A stretch of 64,000 nt of DNA from CAXBNB01 sp040151475 (GCF_040151475.1 NZ_JBDKWG010000151.1:186001-250000), one strand, 5' to 3'. Positions 7,791-17,498 are shown, counted from the stretch's first letter. Numbers and translations: made by a program. The notes: generated by a model from the letters alone, not told the origin.

Positions 7791-10235
7791 CTAATCGTCT
7801 TTTTTTACCGAACTCAATCCATCTTCATCTATTACTGAGACTTCCGGACTCCCTTTGTAGTGGACACTACTCATGCCAGAGGCTTCTACATACAACTTGT
7901 CTCTGGCATATATCTTAGCCGATGATGCTCCCGAAGCTTCTATGCTTGACGACCTTGTAGTCAGGTCATAAGCCCTTAAGCTGGATGCTCCGGAAACCTC
8001 TGCTTCGAACGAATCTGTATTTCCTGATAAATTGACGGAAGAAGCTCCTCTAAGCTTCATCTCAATATTTTTACTTTTAATATTGATATCGGCAGTAGAA
8101 GCACCTGACAAATTCGCATAGAATTCCGATGTTTCAAAGTCGGATATATCATAATTGGTTACTCCAGACCCTTTTATGCTTTTTAATTCAGGTAATGAAA
8201 TATAAACCTTGACAGGCTTTTGTTTAGAAGACTTTAAATACCTGAACTTGTCGGCATCAAACTCTACAGAGAGTACATCACCTATTTTTCGCACATAGAC
8301 TTTGTCAAGGTATTTATCCTCTCCTTTCACTTCCACATGATAGGCATCTTCCCTCGACACAACAACATTTAAATTTCCTTTAGCTTCAATTTCCTTAAAA
8401 TCTTCCAATTCAAATAACCGTCCTTCACCAAAAGTCATGTCGTCATCTATATGTTTTATTTCTGCTTTGCCTTGTGAGGGTTCAGGTTCATCTTCACAGG
8501 TAATACAAACCAAACCATTTTCAGTAAACATCCACTTGTTAGCGTCCATTTGCCAATACTTATAACCATACTGGCTGATACTAAAAATGTACTTGAGATT
8601 TTCCTCCATTATAAAAACCTGATTGTAAGGCACGTACAATGTCATGGCTAATTCCTGAGCACGGAAAACAGCATTTTTCCCCAAAGAAAGATTTGAATCA
8701 AAATATAAATTTGATCCTTCTTCACTTACATTGTAGTTTATCATCTCCGCATTTTCAATAGAAGATTTTCTGGAATTTCCCCGAGACTTATAGCGCATAT
8801 CCAACTTGTACAATGAGTCTGCATGCCCCCTAAGCTTCAAATTCACCATATCATAATCCTCTATTCCCGCTTCTTTCAGGCCTAAGATTGCATTCTTATT
8901 TGTAAAATCATACGTTCTGGTTTCCCTATATTCACCTTCTGAACTAAACTCGCTTACTACTTTTGGTACAGAGATTCCAATTCCAATCATACTTAACACC
9001 CAAAGACCGAAGATCGTCCACCCCATAGTAGCATTCAATACCAGCTTCTTCACCAAAATAGAAATACCAATTAAGGCTATTCCCAGGAATGGAATAAAAG
9101 ACGCTCCAAAAATGGATATGTATCCAAAAGTTGGAAAACTGTTTCTGATCAACTCTATAGGTACGTCATGAAAACTAACCAAATTACTCCAACCTGACAT
9201 AAAACCAAAGACAACTGAAGTAGCAACGATCAATCCTATCATACCTGCCAGCCCAACCCCAGTAATAAACAATCCTGCTATTACCCTCAGAGCTTCTACT
9301 ATAAATCTTGAAGCCGGCCCGAGAAGTTTCCCCAATGCCTGGAAAATAGCTGCAATCACACGGAAAGGAAACAATAGGATTTTTACAAATAGTTTTTCTT
9401 CACCCTCCTTAACATTGAGACTTTCTTTAACGTTGTGCTCTATGTTAGAGAGGGTAACAGGCTTTCCCTGCATTTGCATTTTTTCAGTGATGGTATTAGC
9501 TTCTGGGGTAATAATCCAAAGAATAAGATATAAAATGAGCCCTGAGCCACCAAGAAAAACAGTGAGTACAAGTATCAGCCTAATCACTGTAGTATCAACA
9601 CCAAAATATGCTGCTATCCCACTTGCTACACCTCCCAACACTCTGTTTTCAGGGTTTCTATACATCTTTTTAAGATCTTTATCTTCCCCCAAATCATGAG
9701 ATCCGGGAATCACAATCCAAAGTATGATATAAGCTATCAATACTACTCCACTAATCGGACCGAAAAGGACATTAAGAAATAATAGCAATATGATTAGTCT
9801 GATCCATAGCGGGTCTATTCCAAAATAATGAGCTATCCCAGAGGCAACTCCACCAAGAATTCTCTTCTTTTCATTACGAAACAACCTTTTGACCACTGGT
9901 TCTTCATCGGCCTCAGTACTTTTTGATTTTCCTTTTGGTTCTGCTTCCTCTACAATATCTTCGTCTTCATGAATTTCCTCAAAATCGGCTGTAGTACCCA
10001 TAGTAGCTATCAGAGCTTCAACATCATCTATGGTCACTACTTGCTTGCCTTCATCCAGTTTGGTTAAAAAGATTTCGGCTATACGACTCTCAATATCCGC
10101 AATAATCTCAGAGCTGTCTTCATATGGTGAGAAATAAGAATTAATAGACTCTAAATATTCTTTTAATTTACTGTAACCATCTTCCTCAATATGAAAGATA
10201 ATGCCACTGATGTTTATACTTATGTTCTTTTTCAT
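7791..10235 (-). CDS. double PspC-domain membrane protein with C-terminal DUF2807-like beta-helix
   Basis: 814 residues. An N-terminal soluble domain (about 1-90) is followed by two tandem PspC domains (about 112-175 and 187-247), each with the RxLGGVASGIAxYFG signature and hydrophobic helices. More transmembrane helices follow (about 280-430), then an extracytoplasmic part. The C-terminus (about 610-800) has serial LSGASS/ASGASS-type turns characteristic of DUF2807 head-GIN adhesin-like beta-helices. PspC proteins take part in membrane-stress responses. The gene follows padR by 58 bp, so PadR probably regulates it. This domain combination is common in Bacteroidota, but its job is not settled. 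Confidence 0.88.
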   Translation of the reverse strand: MKKNISINISGIIFHIEEDGYSKLKEYLESINSYFSPYEDSSEIIADIESRIAEIFLTKLDEGKQVVTIDDVEALIATMGTTADFEEIHEDEDIVEEAEPKGKSKSTEADEEPVVKRLFRNEKKRILGGVASGIAHYFGIDPLWIRLIILLLFLNVLFGPISGVVLIAYIILWIVIPGSHDLGEDKDLKKMYRNPENRVLGGVASGIAAYFGVDTTVIRLILVLTVFLGGSGLILYLILWIITPEANTITEKMQMQGKPVTLSNIEHNVKESLNVKEGEEKLFVKILLFPFRVIAAIFQALGKLLGPASRFIVEALRVIAGLFITGVGLAGMIGLIVATSVVFGFMSGWSNLVSFHDVPIELIRNSFPTFGYISIFGASFIPFLGIALIGISILVKKLVLNATMGWTIFGLWVLSMIGIGISVPKVVSEFSSEGEYRETRTYDFTNKNAILGLKEAGIEDYDMVNLKLRGHADSLYKLDMRYKSRGNSRKSSIENAEMINYNVSEEGSNLYFDSNLSLGKNAVFRAQELAMTLYVPYNQVFIMEENLKYIFSISQYGYKYWQMDANKWMFTENGLVCITCEDEPEPSQGKAEIKHIDDDMTFGEGRLFELEDFKEIEAKGNLNVVVSREDAYHVEVKGEDKYLDKVYVRKIGDVLSVEFDADKFRYLKSSKQKPVKVYISLPELKSIKGSGVTNYDISDFETSEFYANLSGASTADINIKSKNIEMKLRGASSVNLSGNTDSFEAEVSGASSLRAYDLTTRSSSIEASGASSAKIYARDKLYVEASGMSSVHYKGSPEVSVIDEDGLSSVKKDD

Positions 10236-10293
10236 TTCGGTACTATTTTATACTTTGCTGGTAAAGGCTCTTACCAATTAATTAGGTTAGATA

Positions 10294-10650
10294 TTATTTG
10301 GCCGTTTTTTTTGATTCTTTTTCTTTATTAGAAGAGATTTTCTTGATGGATGTTGCAAGTTCATTCCAGGTTTCTTCTAATTTCCCTAAGAATATACTTC
10401 CTTCTTCCGTGAGTGTGTAGTACTTTCTCGGCGGTCCGGAGATCGATTCCACCCACTTGTAATCTACCAGACCGGATTTCCTTAGCCTGGTAAGTAATGG
10501 ATAGAGTGTTCCCTCTACTACTATGATCCTGGCAGAAGTAAGTTCTCCCAGCATATCGGATGCGTAAACCTCTCCACGAGAAATGATTCTAAGAATGCAA
10601 TATTCCAGAATCCCCTTCCGCATTTGCACTTGTGTATTTTCAATTTTCAT
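10294..10650 (-). CDS. PadR-family transcriptional regulator
   Basis: 118 residues with a PadR winged helix. Typical segments are QMRKGILEYCILRIIS, LYPLLTRLRKSGLVDY and SGPPRKYYTLTEEG. PadR proteins are dimeric repressors that usually control an adjacent membrane-protein operon and their own gene. The gene lies directly upstream of the PspC/DUF2807 gene on the same strand, the usual partnership in Bacteroidota. The Lys-rich C-terminus is unremarkable. Confidence 0.93.
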   Translation of the reverse strand: MKIENTQVQMRKGILEYCILRIISRGEVYASDMLGELTSARIIVVEGTLYPLLTRLRKSGLVDYKWVESISGPPRKYYTLTEEGSIFLGKLEETWNELATSIKKISSNKEKESKKTAK

Positions 10651-10741
10651 TTTGCGTTTTTTACTTTTAAAAAGCAGTAGAAGTAATTAATTACTCCCAC
10701 CACTTTTATCCTTAGTTTTTTGACCTCACTACCCTATACGG

Positions 10742-10769
10742 CAAAAGTACCTTGCAAAGCCAAGTACCT
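10742..10769 (-). promoter_or_regulatory. padR promoter with direct-repeat operator candidate
   Basis: The minus strand has a Bacteroidota -7 element TACTTTTG (10742-10749). Overlapping it is the repeat AAGTACCT, at 10745-10752 and again at 10762-10769 (plus-strand reading), 17 bp apart. No clear -33 TTG is present at the right distance. The repeat over the -7 box is a plausible PadR autorepression site; this is inference. Confidence 0.4.
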
Positions 10770-10872
10770 AGTGATAAAAAGTAAATATCGAGTAATATTC
10801 TTTATATAATTACTTTATTTATAAATATAATTATATAAATAAGTGAAATTTCTTCGGTATTAAAATGTGAGC

Positions 10873-12102
10873 TTAATGCTTTTCTTTCCTGGATTTGATT
10901 TTTTCAAGAGCTTTTTTTATATCATCTTCTGGTTTTATGATGGTGTAGTTTTCCCAAAAAGAACCATCATAATATTTAGCAGCTTCCTCAGAAAAAACCA
11001 TTTCAGTTTCGGCTACTTCATTTTTCTCAAACGGCTGTACTCCCATGAGATACCTGTCCGTAATTACCATTTCTGAAACAGAATGAAATGTAGAATTAAA
11101 TAACTTTTTCTTCCAGTTGCACTTTATTTTCAATTCATTTTTTGAATAGTACAAATACCATCTTCCTTTAAACTCTCTATATTTCACTTCATAAGTTACT
11201 TGTAGTGGGGTGAGTTTAGCTAATCTTGGTTTGTCTCTTATCAATGACTTTCCAGCCTCCTTTACGATATCATCGGCATAATGAAACCTGACTTCACTTA
11301 TGGCCAATGTCTTCTCCTCTATATAAATCTTTCCGGTATATAAAAGATATCTATCTTTAGGTTTAAATGATATTTCAAAGTGCCTTTTTCCATCTAACAC
11401 CAAAATATCAGACAACTCATAGTCATAATATTTCAAGACATCCTGAGCAAAAAGAAGTCCCGGATTCTTCACAACGTCCAAAAGTAACATAGTATATGGC
11501 CCTCCCATCAACTTAAACACCAAAGTATCCTGTGCTCTGTAATCTTTACTACGAAATCCCTTGTTAATTTTTATTTGGTCTCTTCCAGGCTTTTGATAAG
11601 GCATTTTAAAAACTTCCAATACGCCCTGGGAAATATCCACGTATCCATTGTTTTTCTTGATTACTTCCCGATAAAATGTAGTCATCAACTCCGGATTAGC
11701 AGAGTAATTTTCCGGTATTCTGGACAATGCCGTTCTCAGGATATTTTCTGCCTCTCGCACCACCAGTTCTTCCATAATGATAATGGTAGGCTTAAGTTTA
11801 ATTTCATTATCATTTTCTTTAAACGATAAAATACCTGCTTCAAAAGATTCATATCCAATATTCGAAAAGACCAGGTTTCTATCCAGAAACTCCACAGGTA
11901 TTTTAATAGAAAACTCACCATTGGAATTGGCTACTGTACCTATATCTCTGTTTCTTACAAAAACATTACATGCCTGAATGGGCTTATTTGATTCTTCGTC
12001 TAATACGATACCAGATATTTCAATAAATTCTGCCTGTGCGTTGACCAAATGAACTGATCCTGCAAAAACCGTAAAACAAAGAAGAAATAACTGTTTTTTC
12101 AT
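10873..12102 (-). CDS. carboxypeptidase-like regulatory domain protein, secreted
   Basis: 409 residues with a signal peptide (about 1-23, ending VNA-QA). Residues about 27-110 form a CarboxypepD_reg-like beta-sandwich (ISGIVLDEESNKPI, IGTVANSNGEFSIKIP). The remainder (about 130-400) resembles the barrel-less DUF5686-type body found in small Bacteroidota envelope proteins. It has no TonB box, no TonB-dependent receptor barrel and no catalytic carboxypeptidase domain. Location is probably periplasmic or outer-membrane associated. It stands alone between the padR promoter and the fbaA promoter. Function is unknown. Confidence 0.7.
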   Translation of the reverse strand: MKKQLFLLCFTVFAGSVHLVNAQAEFIEISGIVLDEESNKPIQACNVFVRNRDIGTVANSNGEFSIKIPVEFLDRNLVFSNIGYESFEAGILSFKENDNEIKLKPTIIIMEELVVREAENILRTALSRIPENYSANPELMTTFYREVIKKNNGYVDISQGVLEVFKMPYQKPGRDQIKINKGFRSKDYRAQDTLVFKLMGGPYTMLLLDVVKNPGLLFAQDVLKYYDYELSDILVLDGKRHFEISFKPKDRYLLYTGKIYIEEKTLAISEVRFHYADDIVKEAGKSLIRDKPRLAKLTPLQVTYEVKYREFKGRWYLYYSKNELKIKCNWKKKLFNSTFHSVSEMVITDRYLMGVQPFEKNEVAETEMVFSEEAAKYYDGSFWENYTIIKPEDDIKKALEKIKSRKEKH

Positions 12103-12340
12103 TTTGGGAAAAAAAATATGGTTTTTGAGATATGCTCTATTTTGATGAACTGTAATTCTAAAAACACTCCATCAATTTAATTTTTAAATTTGATAAAACA
12201 TTGTTGTTCTCACTCATTGTTCAAAATAAACTGAGTGATATATTATTTAACAATATTTTACTGATCTGTTATTTTTTCTCATTCAACAAGTTTTTGTCCT
12301 AAATCAACCTAAAATGGCTCATTTCATTTAAATGAAACCC

Positions 12341-12369
12341 TTGTATTGATTTCAGAACAATTATATTTG
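12341..12369 (+). promoter_or_regulatory. Bacteroidota-type promoter of fbaA
   Basis: TTG at 12341-12343, an 18-bp spacer, then TATATTTG at 12362-12369 match the Bacteroidota -33/-7 consensus (TTG and TAnnTTTG). The aldolase ATG is 32 bp downstream, leaving a short leader. Confidence 0.75.
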
Positions 12370-12400
12370 CCACCTTATTTACAATAAAAACTTACTAAAC

Positions 12401-13465
12401 ATGAAATTTAAAGCAGGTGTTTTAACAGGTGATGAAGTAACAGAGCTTTTGAACTATGCCAACAAAAATAATTTTGCACTTCCAGCAGTTAATGTTATCG
12501 GTACAGATACAGTAAACGGAGTATTGGAAACAGCCAGAGATTTGAACTCTCCGGTTATTATTCAATTTTCGAACGGTGGAGCAGCTTTCTATGCAGGCAA
12601 AGGGTTGTCAAATGAAAACCAACAAGCAGCTATTGCAGGTGGTGTTTCTGGAGCACATCACGTACACTTGATGGCCGAAAAATATGGCGTTCCGGTAATC
12701 TTGCATACCGACCATGCCGCCAAAAAATTACTACCATGGATTGACGGTTTGCTAGACGCAAGTGAAGCTCATTTTGCTAAAACTGGCAAACCATTGTATT
12801 CTTCTCACATGATTGACCTTTCGGAAGAACCAATAGAAGAAAACATAGAAATATGTAAAAAGTATCTGGAGAGAATGTCAAAAATGGGAATGACTCTGGA
12901 GATTGAATTGGGAGTAACCGGAGGAGAAGAAGATGGTGTGGACAACACAGATGTTGATAGTTCTAAACTATATACCCAACCGGAAGAAGTGGCTTACGCT
13001 TATGAGGAATTGGGTAAAATCAGCGATAAGTTCACCATTGCAGCAGCATTTGGAAATGTTCATGGTGTATATAAGCCTGGTAATGTAAAATTGACTCCAA
13101 TTATTTTGAAGAACTCTCAGGAGTATATCAAAGAAAAATACGGAACAGGTGAAAACCCTGTAAATTTTGTGTTCCACGGTGGATCAGGATCAACTCGTGC
13201 GGAAATTAGAGAAGCTATTTCTTATGGTGCTATCAAAATGAACATAGACACTGACATGCAGTGGGCCATGTGGGAAGGAATTAAAAACTTTTATATTAAG
13301 AATGAAGGATACCTTCAGACACAAATTGGTAACCCTGAAGGAGATGACAAACCGAACAAGAAATATTATGATCCAAGAGTTTGGTTAAGAGCAGGTGAGG
13401 TTTCTTTTGTAGAAAGATTGAAAGGTGCTTTTGAAGACTTGAACAATGTAGGCACTAATGCTTAA
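12401..13465 (+). CDS. fbaA: class II fructose-bisphosphate aldolase
   Basis: 354 residues, the length of FbaA-type class IIA aldolases. It cleaves fructose 1,6-bisphosphate to dihydroxyacetone phosphate and glyceraldehyde 3-phosphate and works in reverse in gluconeogenesis. The active-site and zinc block HTDHAAK lies at 102-108, followed by a zinc-binding glutamate region (IELGVTGGEEDG), a His block (AAFGNVHGVY) and the phosphate-binding HGGSGST. It has its own promoter and is followed by a hairpin. Cytosolic. Confidence 0.96.
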   Translation: MKFKAGVLTGDEVTELLNYANKNNFALPAVNVIGTDTVNGVLETARDLNSPVIIQFSNGGAAFYAGKGLSNENQQAAIAGGVSGAHHVHLMAEKYGVPVILHTDHAAKKLLPWIDGLLDASEAHFAKTGKPLYSSHMIDLSEEPIEENIEICKKYLERMSKMGMTLEIELGVTGGEEDGVDNTDVDSSKLYTQPEEVAYAYEELGKISDKFTIAAAFGNVHGVYKPGNVKLTPIILKNSQEYIKEKYGTGENPVNFVFHGGSGSTRAEIREAISYGAIKMNIDTDMQWAMWEGIKNFYIKNEGYLQTQIGNPEGDDKPNKKYYDPRVWLRAGEVSFVERLKGAFEDLNNVGTNA

Positions 13466-13498
13466 TCTCTGTATTTAGCAGGAAACAAAATAAATGAA

Positions 13499-13526
13499 AC
13501 ACATCCCCTTTTTGCAGGGGATGTGT
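13499..13526. terminator. hairpin after fbaA
   Basis: A perfect 10-bp stem (ACACATCCCC / GGGGATGTGT) with an 8-nt loop starts 33 bp after the fbaA stop. The trailing T-run is weak on the plus strand, so it may be an attenuator or RNA-stabilising hairpin rather than a strong terminator. Confidence 0.6.
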
Positions 13527-13566
13527 TGTATATAGGCTTTTCGAATTACCAAAAAGACTCCCAAGC

Positions 13567-14457
13567 ATGAACAACATATCAGTAATAGGATCCGGCACTA
13601 TGGGCAATGGCATAGCACATATATTTGCCCAAAATGGATATAATGTAACTCTTATCGATATCTCTCAAACTGCGTTGGACAAAGCATTGCTGATAATAGA
13701 CAAAAATCTGGAAAGACAAATTGCCAAGGACTTGATCTCCCGGGAAGACAAGCTCTCTACGCTGACAAAAATCACTACTTCCACAGACCTTGCCTCCGGT
13801 GTAAAAATTGCCGATCTGATAGTGGAAGCTGCTACAGAAAATCTGGATTTAAAACTTGACATTTTTTGTGAAATAGATAGGAATGCTCCAAAGCACTGTA
13901 TTCTCGCTTCCAACACATCCAGTATTTCGATTACTAAAATGGCATCTATCACTAAACGCTCTGACAAAGTGATCGGCATGCACTTTATGAACCCTGTGCC
14001 TGTAATGAAACTGGTAGAAGTAATTAAAGGCTATTCAACCAGCTCAGATACCACAAACACTGTAATGGAGCTTTCAAATAGATTGGGGAAAATACCAGTA
14101 AAAGTCAACGACTATCCGGGATTTGTAGCTAACCGAATATTGATGCCAATGATCAATGAGGCTATTTATGCTTTGTATGAAAATGTTGCGGGCGTAAACG
14201 AAATAGATACTGTAATGAAACTGGGTATGGCTCACCCAATGGGTCCACTTCAATTGGCCGATTTCATTGGGTTAGATGTCTGTCTTTCAATACTTAGGGT
14301 GTTGCACGAAGGTTTTGGTAATTCAAAATATGCTCCTTGCCCTTTGCTCGTCAATATGGTGGAAGCGGGAGCACTTGGAGTAAAGTCAAAACATGGTTTT
14401 TACGATTACTCCGTCAACCCAAAAGAGCCCACTGTGTCTGAAAGGTTTTTGAGTTAA
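13567..14457 (+). CDS. 3-hydroxyacyl-CoA (3-hydroxybutyryl-CoA) dehydrogenase
   Basis: 296 residues, the usual size of a stand-alone enzyme. The NAD-binding Rossmann motif GSGTMG lies at 8-13. The catalytic-His block HFMNPVPVMKLVEV has H139, with NTSSISI just before it. The C-terminal domain contains PGFVANRILMPMINEA and the GMAHPMGPLQLADFIGLD signature. It oxidises (S)-3-hydroxyacyl-CoA to 3-ketoacyl-CoA in beta-oxidation or butanoate metabolism. No partner thiolase or hydratase is nearby, so the physiological chain length is unknown. Confidence 0.93.
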   Translation: MNNISVIGSGTMGNGIAHIFAQNGYNVTLIDISQTALDKALLIIDKNLERQIAKDLISREDKLSTLTKITTSTDLASGVKIADLIVEAATENLDLKLDIFCEIDRNAPKHCILASNTSSISITKMASITKRSDKVIGMHFMNPVPVMKLVEVIKGYSTSSDTTNTVMELSNRLGKIPVKVNDYPGFVANRILMPMINEAIYALYENVAGVNEIDTVMKLGMAHPMGPLQLADFIGLDVCLSILRVLHEGFGNSKYAPCPLLVNMVEAGALGVKSKHGFYDYSVNPKEPTVSERFLS

Positions 14458-14591
14458 AAACCAACTAAGAAGGCCTGTTTTTGATTGTAATATGCATTCA
14501 AGAAAACTATTTGAATCTCATCATCAATTCTGAAAAAAGAAAAATACAAATTATATAGATTTGTCCCTACATAAGATTTACTGATCAGCAA

Positions 14592-15638
14592 ATGGCTAAA
14601 AAGAAACCAGCACCAAAGAAAAAAACCTCAACAAAAAAAGGAAGTAAAAACAACCCATGGTTAGTAATCATTATTCTTTTGATCATTTTTGGGGTAATCT
14701 TTTATGGTTTAAATGAAACAGGAAAATTTACTGGTGAACCAGTACTCAACAAACCATCTTCAAGCAGCAAAACGATAACTCCAAAACCCAAAACCGAACA
14801 AAATCAAAAGACTCAGAAAACAACCAAACCAAATACTGCCGAACAAAAGAAGATCGACCCAACTGACATTTCAGCTACCAATGGCCTGGTTGAAAAAGAA
14901 ACAACAAATAAAAACCTACCGGAATATTCCAACTCCGAAAAATACTATTATACCAGTAGCTTTGACTTTAGCTGGCCGGCATACACTACCAATGATGCCA
15001 TCGTGGAGCATCAACACTATACCCTTTCATACAATGAAAAATACGAACAAGCCAATTGGGTGGCTTACACATTAACAGCCGAGCACCTCAACAATGCCAA
15101 ATTCCAAAGAAAAGACAACTTCAAATCAGACCCGGATATCATTACAGGATCCGCCACCCCTGACGACTATAAAAAATCAGGATATGACCGTGGACATCTT
15201 GCTCCTGCTGCTGATTTCACCTGGACTGAGGAGGGAATGGACGAATCGTTCTACATGAGCAATATGAGTCCACAAGTTCCAGGATTTAACAGAGGAATCT
15301 GGAAAGTACTCGAAGAACAGGTCAGGACATGGGCTAAGAAAAACAATACACTTTACATTGTCACAGGTCCATATATCAATAAAAAAACCGACAAAATTGG
15401 CAAAAACAAAGTGAGTGTGCCACAATACTATTACAAGGCTATTCTTGACATCAACGAACCTGAATTAAAAGCCATTGGTTTCCTACTCAAAAACGAAAAA
15501 TCTTCTGAAGACATCATGACTTTTGCTATGAGTATTGACCAACTCGAAGAGTTTACAGGACTAGACTTTTTTCCGTTGATTCCAGATGACTTAGAATCAA
15601 AGTTGGAAAGGGAATTGAACAAAGGGCTTTGGAAGTGA
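14592..15638 (+). CDS. membrane-anchored DNA/RNA non-specific endonuclease (NUC family)
   Basis: 348 residues. A Lys-rich N-terminus (1-20) precedes one transmembrane helix (about 23-40), and a Lys/Thr/Pro/Gln-rich linker (about 50-100) leads to the nuclease domain. The catalytic motif DRGH is at 199-202 (H202 the general base), and the NMSPQVPGFNRGIW block supplies the metal-binding Asn. By positive-inside logic the enzyme faces the periplasm. A role in degrading extracellular nucleic acid for nutrients is likely. No immunity-like gene is adjacent, so a toxin role is less likely. Confidence 0.92.
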   Translation: MAKKKPAPKKKTSTKKGSKNNPWLVIIILLIIFGVIFYGLNETGKFTGEPVLNKPSSSSKTITPKPKTEQNQKTQKTTKPNTAEQKKIDPTDISATNGLVEKETTNKNLPEYSNSEKYYYTSSFDFSWPAYTTNDAIVEHQHYTLSYNEKYEQANWVAYTLTAEHLNNAKFQRKDNFKSDPDIITGSATPDDYKKSGYDRGHLAPAADFTWTEEGMDESFYMSNMSPQVPGFNRGIWKVLEEQVRTWAKKNNTLYIVTGPYINKKTDKIGKNKVSVPQYYYKAILDINEPELKAIGFLLKNEKSSEDIMTFAMSIDQLEEFTGLDFFPLIPDDLESKLERELNKGLWK

Positions 15639-15757
15639 TGTTAAGGAGATAACCGTTATCCTTGTACAAGGTGCGCTACAGAATGACTATTTATAAACAC
15701 ATCAGTAGTCGTACTTAAAAACTCCCAAGAATTTAATATTTCATAATCCACAAAAAA

Positions 15758-16645
15758 CTACCCTAGTTTTTCCTTGAAAAAATCTATGGTTCGTTTCCAT
15801 GCCAGCTTTGCAGCAGCTTCGTCATAACGTGGTGTAGTATCATTGTGGAATCCATGGTTTACACCAGGGTAAATAAAAGCCTGATAGTCCTTTTTATTCG
15901 CTTTGAGAGCCTGTTCATACTCCGGCCATCCTTCGTTTACTCTTTTATCCAATTCTGCAAAATGCAACAATAATGGTGCATTGATTTTGGGTACATCTGC
16001 TAATTCAGGTTGTCCTCCATAAAAAGGCACTGCTGCCTTTAAATCAGAAACATTTACTGCCATACTATTGGAAATGGAACCTCCAAAACAAAACCCAACT
16101 ACGCCTACATTTCCGCTACATTCCTGATGCTCCTTCAGGTAGTCATAAGCCGCAATAAAATCCTGCAACATCTCATTTCTATCTCTTTTACGTTGCATTT
16201 CCCTTCCTTCGTCATCAGTGCCGGGATAACCACCCAAGGGAAACAACGCATCTGGTGCAAATGTAATAAAACCTTCCAATGCCGCCCTTCGGGCTACATC
16301 TTCGATATGTGGATTTAGTCCCCTGTTTTCATGCACCACGATGATCCCCGGCAATTTATTACCTGCTTTGACTGGCCTGGTCAATAAACCCCGCATCTTC
16401 CCGGCTCCTTTAGGAGAATCATATTCTTTATACTCAGATTTCAACCTGTCATCATCAGGCTTTACTTGTTGTGCTTCGGCATATTTTGGTAAAAGGAAGG
16501 CTAAAATTGACGATACAGTTAAACCACCAACAGCGTGAGCAGATAGTTTATTGACAAATTTTCTTCGGTCGATTTTGCTGTGCACATAACTGTCGAATAA
16601 ATCGTAAACCTCTTGGTTTAGATCTTCTTTCCTGATTTTTTTCAT
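15758..16645 (-). CDS. dienelactone hydrolase family protein, probable Tat substrate
   Basis: I choose the ATG ending at 16645 (MKKIRKEDLN), since a longer reading to 16753 would overlap the upstream gene and adds no conserved sequence. The 295-residue product has a DRRKFVNKLS twin-arginine-like motif at 26-35, then a hydrophobic segment (about 36-52) ending in AEA. The alpha/beta-hydrolase triad is C186 (GFCFGG), D233 and H264 (NHGFH). The family hydrolyses dienelactones and related esters. The unusually long pre-signal N-region (25 residues) is odd. It follows the lipoprotein gene by 46 bp. Confidence 0.9.
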   Translation of the reverse strand: MKKIRKEDLNQEVYDLFDSYVHSKIDRRKFVNKLSAHAVGGLTVSSILAFLLPKYAEAQQVKPDDDRLKSEYKEYDSPKGAGKMRGLLTRPVKAGNKLPGIIVVHENRGLNPHIEDVARRAALEGFITFAPDALFPLGGYPGTDDEGREMQRKRDRNEMLQDFIAAYDYLKEHQECSGNVGVVGFCFGGSISNSMAVNVSDLKAAVPFYGGQPELADVPKINAPLLLHFAELDKRVNEGWPEYEQALKANKKDYQAFIYPGVNHGFHNDTTPRYDEAAAKLAWKRTIDFFKEKLG

Positions 16646-16691
16646 TTCGATAGTTTTATAACAACTGTATTTTTTGGACACCTGAATAGTA

Positions 16692-17498
16692 TCATTGTGC
16701 TTTAGCTGCATCCAGTATGCTACGTGGTGTCCATATTTCATAAATAGGATCACCTTTGCTACTCAAACCACTATGATGCCATTCTCCATCCACTATTTCA
16801 TAGTTGAAAGGTAACACTGCTCCTACCCGACTTCCATCCTTTGAGAAGAATTCAATAGTCTCAACATACTCACCATCTCTAGCGGTATAGGTACCTCCTC
16901 CGGTACCCGAAAATTTTGTAGTTTCGGTATTATAAGCAATCCATTGAAAGCGAGTGCCTGATAAAATTTTCATTGTTTTTCTAACCCCTGGTGTCCTTTT
17001 GGAAATTTCGCCATCTTGCTTTCTTCCCGTGATCAAATAAGCTCCTGCCAGGGCTCCTGGTTTCCCATCATCTATTCGGTTCCAGATTTTATCATCTCCC
17101 TCAAACGTAATAGTATCACCTGACATGTTGAAAACCAAGCCAGCAGTCTGCCCAACCATAGTACTGTCTGTAGTGTCAAACTCAAAAGTCAGGTTGAAAG
17201 TATTGCCATCGATCGTCCACGAACCTCCTAATGCCCCATCAAAGCGTTTGGCTTCCTTGTTGTAAAAAGTTTCTGCTATATATCCATCCATCACTATAGT
17301 CGTTATTGTCACATCTTCACCATTTTCATTGGTGTACGAAGTAGTCCAGGCACCCTGAATGGCTTCTGTATAGTCTGTCGTCTTCATTACTTCTGTCGAG
17401 TCGGTAGTTTCAGTTTCAACAGCATCGGACTTCTGGTTTTTGCAGCCAAATAGTAGGGAAATGGCACAAAAAAGGAAAAGGTTTATTTGGTGTTTCAT
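16692..17498 (-). CDS. lipoprotein with two similar beta-rich domains
   Basis: 268 residues with a lipobox ending at C19 (LLFGC). The mature protein contains two related halves (about 45-150 and 150-265). Each half has a G-A-W/Y opening, a Thr-rich strand, a FxGxxGG(S/T)(W/Y) segment and a closing I-W motif, suggesting a duplicated lipocalin-like fold. I do not recognise a named family beyond 'membrane or secreted protein'. It sits between the PepSY gene (70 bp upstream) and the hydrolase gene. Function is unknown. Confidence 0.65.
   Translation of the reverse strand: MKHQINLFLFCAISLLFGCKNQKSDAVETETTDSTEVMKTTDYTEAIQGAWTTSYTNENGEDVTITTIVMDGYIAETFYNKEAKRFDGALGGSWTIDGNTFNLTFEFDTTDSTMVGQTAGLVFNMSGDTITFEGDDKIWNRIDDGKPGALAGAYLITGRKQDGEISKRTPGVRKTMKILSGTRFQWIAYNTETTKFSGTGGGTYTARDGEYVETIEFFSKDGSRVGAVLPFNYEIVDGEWHHSGLSSKGDPIYEIWTPRSILDAAKAQ

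Noticed and set aside
12103..12400. Possible small RNA between the regulatory-domain protein and fbaA
   Set aside because: Only the fbaA promoter was found; no terminator or structured region supports a separate RNA gene.
14592..15638. NUC-type nuclease as a secreted toxin with immunity gene
   Set aside because: It has a membrane anchor and no adjacent small immunity-like gene; nutrient or DNA-scavenging role fits better.
16646..16753. 36-residue N-terminal extension of the dienelactone hydrolase
   Set aside because: It overlaps the upstream lipoprotein gene and lacks conserved sequence; the ATG ending at 16645 leaves a proper gap.
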